This document shows, in pieces, positions 55,286 through 64,000 of a DNA stretch of 64,000 bases. The position numbers and the translations under genes are program-made. Under the pieces are notes generated by a model. The model was not told where the DNA came from and searched no databases. It was given only the letters and a program-made list of their open reading frames with translations. Position 1 is the first letter of the stretch; each line of letters opens with the position of its first letter. Origin of the DNA: Microbotryum silenes-acaulis (taxonomy: Eukaryota; Basidiomycota; Microbotryomycetes; Microbotryales; Microbotryaceae); NCBI GenBank assembly GCA_003665825.1, contig QPFY01000005.1, forward strand, positions 1,302,001 to 1,366,000, in the 5' to 3' direction.

Positions 55286-55374
55286 GATGTGAGAACCGGT
55301 GTAGAGGGATACAATGTTGTAATAGTACGAGCACGTATGCATTCACACTTTCCTACCTCAAAAAAAAACAAAGC

Positions 55375-56674
55375 TCACTTGTCCTCGTCCAAATACTCGG
55401 CCAATAATTTCTTCTTCTGCTGCTCAACAATGAGCTTCTCAATCTCCTGCGCCGACAACAACTGCGGCGGTCTCAGATCCTCGGCCTTGAGCATGCTCAA
55501 GAAACCATTGGTCGGTCCAAGCTCCTCCCCATCTTTGCTGGCTGCTTCCTCTTCCGCAGCTTTTTCGTCCAATTTGGCCTTCTTGCTCTTCCCTTTCCCT
55601 TTGGTCGTTGTCGCGGCTTTTCGTTTCGAGCCCGTCGCCGCTTCAGCTTCTGCAGGTGGTGCTACCTCTGCGGCTTCTGTTGTCGTGGTTGTTGTGGGAG
55701 GGTTGAGGGAGATGTATTTGGCGGTCGGGAGCGGGGGTGCATCGTCGCCTTCTGGGACCACGAGGCCGAGATCTCGTAAGTTCTCTAGAGCGTCTTCCCA
55801 AGCTGTTGACGCAGGCAGAGAATTATCAGCAAGCGCCACTAAAAGACGTTATAGCTCTGTTGAAGACGCACCTTGTGCTTCGGCGGCCCTCTCGGACTCG
55901 AGCAATGATGCATCAACCTCGTCCTCGTCGCCGTAGTAGCCCGGGGCGGGGTTCGCAAAGAGGTTTATCCGCTGCTTCTTGTGGCTGTCCAAGTCAGCTT
56001 CTTCCGTTGCTGTGAGGATGCGAGAGGGTTAGATCGGTGATCAATAGCTTTGTGGCTCGTCTGCTCTGTCAGGAACGTACACCGCGACGCAAACATCTCT
56101 TTGACACCGGGCAGGTCCTTGGCCCGACCAAAGTACCTAGCAGTCCCACGTAGCGGCTCCAATCAGCGACTACCCACCAAGCACACCATACACTCTACTG
56201 AACGTACTTGTATCCTCTTGTCCCCGGCACGTCCTTGCCATCGGCATCCTTCATGCGGCCCGCGAGTCCGACGCGCTTGTAATTGGCGCCTCCCAACGCG
56301 ATGATCTGGTTCTCCCAATGGTGCTTCTCCCGCAACAGCTTGTTGATCTCGTCGTTGAGATCTCGAACCTCGTAGTCCGTCAAGCCAGCTGGACGAGGGA
56401 TGGGATCGATAGCGTGTCAGCTCACGACGACCTCGACTCCCCTTCGAGCTCGCTCCCGCCGTGCACTTCACAACTCACAATCCTGAATCTTGGAAACCTT
56501 CCTACTAATCTCCCTGAGGATCTCCCCCCTCCATCGTTCGCACTGCTTGAGATCCTTGCACGACGCGGCCAAACGAGGTCGTCGATCGGTCTTGGTCGCT
56601 AATCCCAGTTCGGCGGCTTGTGCCTCCCGGAATCGGTACAGCATCGACTGCGATTTCTCTTCATTACGGGCCAT
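55375..56674 (-). CDS. ISY1: pre-mRNA splicing factor Isy1
   Basis: Component of the Prp19-associated (NineTeen) complex that modulates the first catalytic step of splicing; nuclear. Exons (minus strand): 56479-56674, 56208-56388, 56081-56136, 55872-56009, 55375-55802, giving 999 bp and 332 residues. It starts MARNEEKSQSMLYRFREAQA, almost invariant in Isy1. Then come CERWRGEILREISRKVSKIQ, LTDYEVRDLNDEINKLLREK, HWENQIIALGGANYKR, YFGRAKDLPGVKEMF and GYYGDEDEVDASLLESE. The C-terminal third is Lys/Ala/Glu-rich (KAATTTKGKGKSKKAKLDEK) and ends in a helical segment SAQEIEKLIVEQQKKKLLAE. Tail-to-tail with MTG1, 89 bp apart. Confidence 0.95.
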
Positions 56675-57579
56675 GGTGGAGAGAGGAGGGTGGAAGTGGT
56701 GGTGGTGGTGGGTGATGAGGCCCAGTCGGAAGTGATACGCGGTCGTTCGTGCGACGTGGGGCGAGGCGCGCACGGGTGACGTGAAGCGGACAACGGAAGC
56801 CGGTGCGAATGTGAGGGTCGGTCCTTATACGGTGTGCAGATAAAGTGGTCGTGGTCCTAAAGACTATGTGTATGAGAACGACTATTGCGGATGGTGGACG
56901 CTTAGCGGAGCGAATGCCTGGCAGTGCGAAGGCACGCTCAGAATCGGAAGCTGCTCTGGTTCTAATCCCTGAAGCTCTCTAATAGAGCTGAATCTGAAGC
57001 TCTCTAAGCTGAGGTTTGTTCAACGAAAATTGGGGGGCGCGAGCTTGGGAAATTGACGACGATCTCAACATTAGTAATTCTCGTTTGCGGGGGGCGCGAG
57101 CTTGGAAATTGGCGACGATCTCAATATTAGTAATCCTCGTTGGCGGGGGGGCGGCTCCCGCACAGGCCCGCTTCCAAGGCCAGCAGCCGGCAACCAGTCG
57201 GCACAAGCAGTAAGCAGTGCACAAGCCGGCACAGGGACCGGCGTGGAAGCATGCCTTCGGCTCCGTCTGATAGCTGTGTACGAACATCAACATCTCAGTA
57301 GCTCATGGTACAACCTCCCTCGGGGAGTAGTTAATCAGTCACGAATGGTGCTCAGTCGGTCCGACAAATCGGTCATTGGTAACAAGTGGCATTTGTGTTC
57401 CCCACCCTGCGGCGATGTCGATCTCTCCCAGTTCACGTGTCTTAGGCGTGCCTGAGTGCCTCCCGACGCAGTCGCTCTTGCCAACATGGCGAACGAGTTT
57501 AGTACACTTATCATGGACTGAACAGATCTGGTTCCTCGCGTTCGCTTGACGAGAATCTAGACTCTAGTGATCAGGTGCT
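56675..57579. other. intergenic, left edge of a repeat-rich region
   Basis: ISY1 promoter at the left. Then a 57-bp tandem repeat (57032-57145) and no supported gene. Confidence 0.45.
57032..57145. repeat. 57-bp direct tandem repeat, two copies
   Basis: The unit begins GGGGGGCGCGAGCTTGG. Copies start at 57032 and 57089 and differ by a few bases. Confidence 0.85.
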
Positions 57580-58577
57580 CGTTGCGACAGCTCGTCTTGT
57601 CCAACGTCAACCTTCGTGCACTGCCGTGTGGAACAACTGCAGATTTTCTGTCAGGCTCACAACTTGCAGGGCTACTCTCTTCGGCGATCAAAGGCTACAG
57701 AATTGATTTTGCGTATTCCATTGTCTTCATGCGCTGGGCGTTGTCCAGCATGCGAGAGTGGCTACATCTTCAAGCGAAGCACAGCCAATGACATTCTGGT
57801 CCCCAGGCCTACAACGTTTGATTTCGAGGAATGGCGTGCTGCAATCACTGATTCGCGTGATCCATCGGCGGAACGACCTAGAGGGCCAGCCCACCTACTA
57901 CTAGATGTTATTAAAGAGGCTGACTCGGAGTACACTTTGTGTGTTCAGTCTCGAGCACAGGCTTGCCTCCGGAAAGGCAGCGGCCGGAGCACTTGCTCGT
58001 GACGTCCGAATCCGAGGCGAAGTTGCGACTCAGGGCATGTCCAAGTTGCGATCCTTCTTTTTCTGAACATGCGGCAACGGCATGGAAATTGGGAAACAGT
58101 TAATGTAAGTTGAATCCGTTGCAAAGAAAGACAGAAACCTGACTTCTTCCCCTTTCTCACCCTCACCGACCCGGCCAGCGATTGCATTCAACACGCCAAA
58201 CCGACTAACGGCCGGGCGAAGCCGCAAGTGGTCTTCATCCACCGCCAATTGATCACACCCAGAATGTAAGTAGTAATATATATCTTTGCCTTTTGTGTGC
58301 TCCAGCGTCTGATGATTGGGCGGACACGGGTGTGTGCAGTCATTGGGAACTTGTTGAAGATAGACTCACAGCCTCAGGGGGCGAGCCGCCGGTGCTGGAG
58401 GCCGGCGTAATTTCGCCTGTTCTCACTTCAAGTAGGACTCGGAGAACATTCTCGACCTGCCCGATTACAGTCGATTTTATGCGGAGGTCCGGGAGAGGCT
58501 TTTTACGGGTCGCAAGTACGCCAAAGGATATCCCACGCCACTCCCCGTGACTTGTCGATGGGCACTGGCCACCCTCA
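57580..58577 (+). pseudogene. remnant of an unidentified gene, possible SAP-like segment
   Basis: I do not recognise the gene. In one frame at ~57618-57930 there is LQIFCQAHNLQGYSLRRSK followed by ATELILRI, which resembles a SAP DNA-binding helix-loop-helix. Then CAGRCPACESGYI and PTTFDFEEWRAAITDSRDP follow. A second coding-looking stretch at ~58440-58600 reads ENILDLPDYSRFYAEVRERL, GRKYAKGYPTPLPVTC and WALATLISKMG, in another frame and without a start. Its right end runs into the 82-bp palindrome. It could be part of an old transposon or a host gene broken by insertions. Confidence 0.4.
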
Positions 58578-58754
58578 TCAGCAAAATGGGCACTCGGCGC
58601 GCACCGCTTAAAGGCGCTTAAGCCCCGCTTAAGGACGCTTAAGGACGCTTAACAAGACGTCCTTAAGCCCCGCGTCTTGTTAAGCGTCCTTAAGCGTCCT
58701 TAAGCGGGGCTTAAGCGCCTTTAAGCGGTGCGCGCCGAGTGCCCATTTTGCTGA
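58578..58754. repeat. perfect palindrome, two 82-bp arms with a 13-nt spacer
   Basis: 58578-58659 is the exact reverse complement of 58673-58754, and the spacer is 58660-58672. The arms contain repeated CTTAAG-containing units (GCTTAAGG, GCTTAAGC). As single strand it would form a very stable hairpin. Confidence 0.95.
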
Positions 58755-58792
58755 GGCTGGGTGAAGGTGATCTCTGTGCGGTTGTCTGCACC

Positions 58793-59271
58793 CAAGGGTC
58801 CGCATTAGATCAGATCAGATCTGACGGGGGTCAGATCAAGTTCAGATCAATCAAGCCTCGAGGAAAAAAATCCAAAAGTAGGCGGTACCTAGATGGTGCC
58901 ATTGTGATTTCAACTGCGGCGCACCTGATCAGAAGAGAGAATGGATCGCGCCATCTCATTGCAAACACTTTCTCATAGGGATCATGCGACCCAATCCAGT
59001 CATAGAAGCGGGGAGCTCCTCCAAAAAGCGGCGGCTTAGCAAGGTGATCACTTTGGAGGATGATGAGGATGAGGATGAGGATGAGGATGAGGTTGTGGAG
59101 GAAGAAGATGAGGATTTCAACATGTAGACATGTAGAAGTCTTTATGTGCCAAATTAGGCAATTTCATGTCTCAGATCAAATCAGATCAAGATCAGATCAA
59201 TCAAGTCAGAATCAGAAAAATCCAGATCAGATCAGATCTGATCTGATGGTGATCTGATCTAATGCGGATCC
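58793..59271. mobile_element. small inverted-repeat element (MITE candidate), GATCAGATC-rich
   Basis: About 479 bp. The ends are inverted: GTCCGCATTAGATCAGATCA near 58799 and its complement near 59248-59269 with one mismatch. It is flanked by an 11-bp direct repeat TTGTCTGCACC (58782-58792 and 59272-59282). It carries further GATCAGATCA repeats and a GATGAG microsatellite. No coding capacity. The left boundary leaves three extra bases (CAA) between direct repeat and inverted end, so exact ends are uncertain. Confidence 0.65.
59059..59094. repeat. GATGAG microsatellite
   Basis: About six tandem GATGAG units inside the small inverted-repeat element. Confidence 0.85.
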
Positions 59272-59605
59272 TTGTCTGCACCGTCGAGGCTCGCGCTTGG
59301 AGGGATAGGTCCTCCAGCAAATCTTTTGTGCATATTGCATGGCCTGATGTAGTTTCCTTGTCTGATGTGCGGCAGATGGCACGCCAGACCACGCCCCCGC
59401 CGACAGTCCCTGTCCTAGGCGGGTCATCGCCTCCCTTGTCAAGCGTTCGGCAATGGACGCCGAGCCGAATATTGACTTGTCGAGCACCGATGGTCATGAG
59501 GATGAGTTCAAGCCCGCAATTCCCCACTGAACCTTTTATACCGGCTGACGGGTTTGGTTACTTGGCGTTCAACAGTCACTGACAACAACAGGAATCCGGC
59601 TCACG

Positions 59606-61510
59606 CTAAGCTCGACGCCCTCCCTTTGGGAGGGGCTTGTGAGTTATCGGCGCGTTTGGCCCAGTTGCCCTCCGAAGTTTTGGCTCAAAGTGCCCCCTTG
59701 CTGTAGCATGGCATATATTGGTGCTATCTAAAAACTGGAGGGATACGTCTTTACTTAATCATTATTGATGAGGGTTCACCGAAGCTTGAAGTCTAGGAAC
59801 GCTTGATCATCTCGCTACAGCAGCTTGAATCAACTGATTCCGAACGAGACGCAGGTCGGCGCACGGACCAGTCGTAGTCCAGTCCGCGTCGAAGGCTGCA
59901 TAGATCCAGGTCACTTAAGCCCGGCCGCGCCTCACGCATCCTCTCTCTCCTCCACTCAACATCGCACCTCCCCTCATGATGAGCCATGTCGGTACAAACA
60001 CCGAGGCCGGTTAGGGGACCGCCCCGTCGACATCCATCATTTGAGTTCAGGGCGTCTCCCTTGCGATCAGCTTCAAGGGCGTCCTACGACCCCAGCCCCC
60101 AGCACCGAATCATTCAACCAAACCGACAACCGTTCTCGGTCACTGGAGGCCACGGTTGACTCAGGAGGACCGACGAGATTCCAGCGAATTACGCAAGAAG
60201 ATCAAAGTTATTCTGGGCGAAAGTCTTGACGAGGACTCTACCCCCCGACCTGTGCAGATCGAGGCCATTGCTGCACTTTTCGAACTCGATCAATTTGGGA
60301 ACCGGGATTGATATGACGCTGTGTTTGTCACAGCGCCAACAGGTTCTGGCAAAAGTGTTATTTTCGAAGCAATGTATCTCATTTATGGACACCGGGCCGT
60401 CACCATTGTTGTCAGTCCACTGAATGCACTGATCAATCATCAGGTGAGTTTTTCTGCCGACTAGGCTTGCTGGACCGACATCCGTGCTGATTTCCGCAGT
60501 CACATGCTTCTTTCAGGGGCTGCCAATCTCAATCGAAAGGGAAAGAAAGCGGTTGTGGTATCTGAGGAGACCTGGAGAGACGGCGAGCTGTACAGGCAGT
60601 TGGACGACCCCAATCACACGATCTCCTTCATTCTGATCGTATGTGCCGGTTGACCTCCTGTTTGAGTGAAGTGCACATGTGTTGATCTTCCTTCCTGTTT
60701 GCTGCGTGTCAAGTCTCCTGAAATGCATTTAATGATGATTGAGTCGGCCTGCACGCGGATAAGGCAAGTATTCAGTAGCTTTATTGAATCCGGAGAATCA
60801 ATCCGAGAAGTACGAAGTGTTGCCCACCTGCTCGGCGATCCAGTCATTCGGCTGCTTGACTCTGCGCCATCCTCGCGTGCAAGTCGTAGAATGAGATCAA
60901 GTACACGCTTGAGGCTGGACCAGTTGCTGTTGAACAGCTTTGGTCGGTGTGTTTGAACGCCTTCAAATCGTGTGGATGGGCTGAAGTACCACGACAGGTA
61001 TTGACATAGCGAGAGATCGCGGCTACGAAATTCAGCGAATAGATCCGCCTCGCGGCGGTTGTTCTGGCGAGTTGATGAGGTACGGCGTCTGCTTATTCGG
61101 GTCATTTTTGGTTTTAGATATTGTCGCGCTTGACGTGGCCGACGGATCATCGTGAAAAGAGGAGAACAGCGAAGCGTACGCAAAGGGATCAAGCCGAACG
61201 GAGCAGGCTCGCCGATGATGAGAGCGCCAATTACACGATGCGCTCGGACCATCTGAGGCCCGATCGACCGAAATCGCAGACTTCGGATCGCTGCAGCTCC
61301 ATCCACAGCTTATGAAAGCTCTCGCCACTTGAGGTATGTCATTTTTAGAGCATAAAGAAAAATAGCATCCCTCACTTTTGCATGAATGCGCCTACTTGCC
61401 AAGTTACAGAGAACCACCCCAAAATGGCCCTGAAATTTCGGAGGGCAACTGGGCCAAGCGCGCCGATAACTCGTAAGCCCCTCCCAGAGGGAGGGCTTAG
61501 TTGAGCTTAG
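59606..61510. mobile_element. possible old element bounded by ~78-bp diverged inverted repeats
   Basis: 59606-59680 and 61432-61510 are reverse complements at roughly 85% identity. They share GCCCTCCCT, GGGAGGGGCTT, GAGTTATCGGCGCG and TTGGCCCAGTTGCCCTCCGA. The enclosed 1.9 kb contains the RecQ-like helicase remnant. I found no target duplication, so this may be two separate inverted repeats rather than one element. Confidence 0.5.
60130..60745 (+). pseudogene. RecQ-like DEAD-box helicase fragment
   Basis: Plus-strand fragments in order: RKKIKVILGESLDEDSTPRP and VQIEAIAALFEL (the Q-motif-like region); AVFVTAPTGSGKSVIFEAMY, with the Walker A loop; VVSPLNALINHQ (motif Ia). After a probable intron (gtgagt at ~60444, acceptor at ~60500) come KKAVVVSEETWRDGELYRQL and HTISFILI, and after another SPEMHLM, a motif found before the DEAH box in RecQ helicases. 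A TGA stop interrupts the frame just before the Walker A motif (~60309), and the helicase signal is lost after SPEM, so it is a 5' fragment of a dead gene. RecQ-like genes of this kind are known in fungal subtelomeres and mobile elements; which applies here is not decided. Confidence 0.7.
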
Positions 61511-61562
61511 GCTTGTTGGGAATCAACGATGATCCCGAAATGATCAACAAAAGAAGAAGAAC

Positions 61563-61633
61563 GGCTGGACCAGGAGTCGAACCTGGGTCGCTTCCATTAA
61601 TCGGAAAAGCTTTGACCTCTAAGCTGTCCGGCC
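61563..61633 (-). tRNA. tRNA-like gene, anticodon position reads TTA (degenerate or unusual)
   Basis: On the minus strand a cloverleaf can be drawn. Acceptor GGCCGGA/TCCAGCC has one C-A mismatch. The D stem is GCTT/AAGC. The anticodon stem TTTCC/GGAAG has loop GATTAAT. The T arm is CCAGG-TTCGACT-CCTGG, perfect and matching the B-box consensus. A TTTT run lies ~7-10 bp downstream, suitable as an RNA polymerase III stop. Position 33 is A instead of T and position 8 is C instead of T. The naive anticodon TTA would read the stop codon UAA. A pseudogene is the simplest explanation. Confidence 0.55.
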
Positions 61634-61640
61634 CCCGATA

Positions 61641-62889
61641 TCAGTGCAAGGTCTACTAACACCTTCAACAAGGCTCACGCGCAGGCGAAATCTCAGGGTG
61701 GGTCTGAAGTCAAAAGATCGACACGATCGAGGACGCCCAGTACACGACACTGCAACGGCTCTTTGGCCTCCCCAAGCTCAAGGCCAAGCTCAGCGAACAG
61801 GAAGGGGCGGGCAGGACGATCGAGATCTTCACGGGGATGGTTTTGGAGATGATCAGCAGTGGGAGATGGAGGATGCAGAAGCACGGGACGAGGATGGAAA
61901 GCGTGGAGAGGAGGAGGGTGGTACTGGAGGAGAGGATGAAGTTGAGGGCGGGCGAGGGCAGTAGAGGCTGGGTTCGATTCCCCCCCACCATCCCACACAC
62001 ACACACCACATCACACTTCCTCTTCCAAAACTGTATACTAAATATCTTGCTTTCATCTTTCATCTATTACAGGTCTGCTTTCTTTGCTCATGGACCGGCT
62101 CGCAATTTGGGATTGACTCGACGGTGGCTCGCGCTCTTTGGCTTCGGGGTTCTGAGTCAAGGGAGGGATCAGCAGACACAGGCAGAAAGTCGGCTTTGAG
62201 GGGCCAGGGACTGCTGAGGTGGAGGTTTTGAGGGGCCTCCACCGCGTCTTGCTGTGACCGAGCATAGACTTGGGGCTTCGTGGGTCAGGGTAGTTGCGCA
62301 GTCGCTCTCCTGTCTTTGTCTCGACCGAGTTGGGAAGTGGGTGCGGGGTGGGCCTCTTGTCGTTAGTAAATCGTTTTATTACTCTTTCTTCCCTTCTCTC
62401 TCTCTCATTCGTCTCCTGGGGGGGAGCAACCGCTTGGCTGGGGCACTTGAATCCCAAGTATCGGATTGGTGGACACCGGCCCGTTTCTCGCATCTTGCGG
62501 GCGGTTTGTGTTATCATCGTCGACTTCCATCTCGTTTTTCCGTAGGCCAAATAGGGGGAACATGAACTGGGGGCAATATGATGAACAAGTTCTACAAAAA
62601 AAAGCCGCCGACAGGATCATGAAGTCTCTTCGGAACGCGCGGCTGGCTTCTACCGCAGGACCGGGAAGGCTCATGCTTGATTGGTCTCAAGCGAATGGTG
62701 AGGAAAGAAAGGGTTCCTGGACCTTGTTTAGACAACGGAAACGAAAATAGGTCTGAATGAGGATAGACAGAGAAGAAAATTCAAATGGAAATGCAGTCGA
62801 AATTGAATGAGATGTGGATTTAATTTGTCGTTAGAGTCTCTAGCCTTGTCTTGCGGTGGTTATTCACTTGCGGCTAAGTAGGAGGTAGT
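61641..62889. other. region with weak coding fragments before Copia B
   Basis: A plus-strand stretch at ~61700-61965 reads TIEDAQYTTLQRLFGLPKLK in one frame and an acidic tail in another. It follows a good intron end (tactaac...aacaag at ~61655-61672). Another stretch at 62560-62750 reads NMNWGQYDEQVLQKKAADRI. Neither has a start or a recognisable domain, and I do not call genes. The last five bases (GTAGT, 62885-62889) matter for the rearrangement finding. Confidence 0.35.
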
Positions 62890-63104
62890 AGTTGGTGTGT
62901 TGGGAATGAGGGTTAGGAATGGCGCGTTCATTGGTAATCTGTTTAGAAGCGCTCGTCTGTTTAGTGAAGCCTGGCGATGCGCACCAACCGTTGTCTTCTC
63001 TCCACGGTTGGATTACACGCTCGTCAGGTACGCATGTTTAGCTTCACAGCCACTTTCGTTGCAATTAACTGACGGTTGGATTACACGCTCGTCAGTCTCT
63101 TATT
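62890..63104 (+). repeat. 5' LTR of Copia B
   Basis: 215 bp, same as 37855-38069 in reverse complement. It begins AGTTGG and ends CTTATT. Confidence 0.93.
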
Positions 63105-63169
63105 TGGTAGCGTCTGTATTGCCGCAAGGCACAGATCCGCACGCAGAAAAGACGCAGCGCGTATCCAAG

Positions 63170-64000
63170 ATGGCTACGACCTCGGTGGATTCCGGGTCCG
63201 CCACTCATCGCGGCCTTATGGGCGACCTGTATGGCAATGTCGACGCCACAAATTGGGGAACGGCCAAGGATCGACTCCAACGGGTGTTGGAGGGCGATGG
63301 CCGGTTCAAGCACGTCACGACCGAACTCAGCGTTGGCCCCGAGCCCGAACAGTCCGAGTTCACCCGTACGCTGGGTGGCTCCACTGTGGCCGACGTAGCC
63401 ACGTTCCGTACACAACATCGGAACTACCGTCATGACGTCGACGACCTCGATCAAGCCTTGGCGCAGGCCCGCAACATCTTGTTCGTGTGCCTGGGGGAGG
63501 CCACGTTCGCGCGCATCGCAGACCAGCCAACGCACGAGCTGTGGGCGGCCCTCGATAAGGATCTCGGCGCCGCATCCCACGACTTCGCGCGGTCGGAGAA
63601 ACTTGATGCTCTTTTCCAATACCAAGCCTACGTCGATGGAGACCCTCTCGACCCTTGGTTGTCGCGCTTCAACCGGCTGTTCGTCGATCTCAACGCCGCG
63701 CATGTTTCCCGCGACAAGGCCTACCAGCGCGCCAAGATCGACGGGGTCAAGTACACGCAAGCTGAGTTTGACAAGTGGGTTCCGCCGCCTGCGTTGTCGG
63801 AAGGCATCCGCATGGACCTCTTGAAGGCGAGGATGCCACGGCCTATTGTCACGGTTATCGACGCCCTCGGCCCTATCCCGTCGCTCAGTGATGTGGAGGG
63901 CGCGATTCGTCGCGCGGCGATGTCTCGCTCTTCCGGCACCGACGTCGCCGAAGCCCTCGCGGCGAAGACTCAGGGTCGTCGCAGGCGCCCCGCTCGTTCG
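63170..64000 (+). CDS. Copia B Gag-Pol polyprotein, N-terminal 277 residues in window
   Basis: The same frame and sequence as the start of the copy A polyprotein ([10 protein letters not shown]...), open to the window edge at the basic segment before the zinc knuckle. The ATG is 65 bp inside the LTR end, as in copy A. Confidence 0.93.
   Translation, partial: MATTSVDSGSATHRGLMGDLYGNVDATNWGTAKDRLQRVLEGDGRFKHVTTELSVGPEPEQSEFTRTLGGSTVADVATFRTQHRNYRHDVDDLDQALAQARNILFVCLGEATFARIADQPTHELWAALDKDLGAASHDFARSEKLDALFQYQAYVDGDPLDPWLSRFNRLFVDLNAAHVSRDKAYQRAKIDGVKYTQAEFDKWVPPPALSEGIRMDLLKARMPRPIVTVIDALGPIPSLSDVEGAIRRAAMSRSSGTDVAEALAAKTQGRRRRPARS

Larger units (their letters stand above)
62890..64000 (+). 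mobile_element. Ty1/Copia retrotransposon copy B, 5' part (runs off window)
   Basis: Plus orientation, inverted relative to copy A. The 5' LTR is at 62890-63104, the TGGTAGCG primer site at 63105, and gag from 63170. Every base I compared with the corresponding part of copy A agrees, including the LTR bases that differ between A's own LTRs. If full length, it should end near 67,911. Confidence 0.95.

Noticed and set aside
61965..61990. B-box-like GGTTCGATTCC suggesting a second tRNA
   Set aside because: No acceptor, D or anticodon stem can be formed around it.
62560..62750. Small plus-strand open frame NMNWGQYDEQV... as a gene
   Set aside because: No convincing start in context, no domain, and it lies in a repeat-rich area. 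Left as a weak coding fragment.

Overview
The window is nuclear DNA of a fungus, most likely a basidiomycete. The evidence is short introns (about 40-100 bp) in nearly every gene, fungal-type orthologues (Sts1/Cut8, Lcp5, Isy1, Mtg1, Atg22, a CBS-PB1 Mug70-like protein), fairly GC-rich coding DNA, and a KDZ-type DNA transposon. A basidiomycete yeast (Pucciniomycotina-like) is a reasonable guess, but there is no phylogenetic marker here and the species is not determined. All gene models were built by hand from splice signals and conserved protein segments. Where a model is called complete, the exon lengths add up to a whole number of codons.

Layout. 1-18.8 kb is ordinary genic DNA: a DHA2 major facilitator (partial, -), Tdp1 (-), an alpha/beta hydrolase (-), the nucleolar RRM protein Nop4/RBM28 (+), a pepsin-family aspartic protease (-), Lcp5/neuroguidin (-) and mitochondrial ribosomal protein uS13m (+). 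19-26.5 kb holds three head-to-tail paralogues of a seven-hydrophobic-segment membrane protein I do not recognise. Two are intact and share the same exon architecture; the third is a pseudogene. 27.1-33.0 kb is one structurally complete transposon: 126-bp terminal inverted repeats, an 8-bp target duplication, a decayed KDZ transposase and a second, unrecognised minus-strand gene. 33.0-38.1 kb is a full-length Ty1/Copia element (A, minus strand) with an intact polyprotein. It abuts the 3' half of an ATG22 gene whose 5' half is not in the window.

39.3-56.7 kb is again genic: a CBS-PB1 membrane protein (+), a hotdog thioesterase (+), Ham1/ITPase (-), Sts1/Cut8 (+), a Zn2Cys6 regulator (+), a rhomboid-like Dsc2/UBAC2 protein (-), mitochondrial GTPase Mtg1 (+) and splicing factor Isy1 (-). 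56.8-62.9 kb is a patchwork of repeats and gene remnants: a 57-bp tandem repeat, a perfect 82-bp-arm palindrome, a small inverted-repeat element, a RecQ-like helicase pseudogene between diverged inverted repeats, and a tRNA-like gene. From 62,890 to the end runs the 5' part of a second Copia copy (B, plus strand), apparently identical to A where both can be seen.

The most interesting observation concerns the two inverted Copia copies. The 5-bp flank outside the 3' LTR of A matches the 5-bp flank outside the 5' LTR of B, while A has no matching duplication of its own. With the headless ATG22 half beside A, this suggests that the 24.8 kb between them was inverted by recombination between the copies. 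This predicts specific sequence just beyond the right edge of the window.
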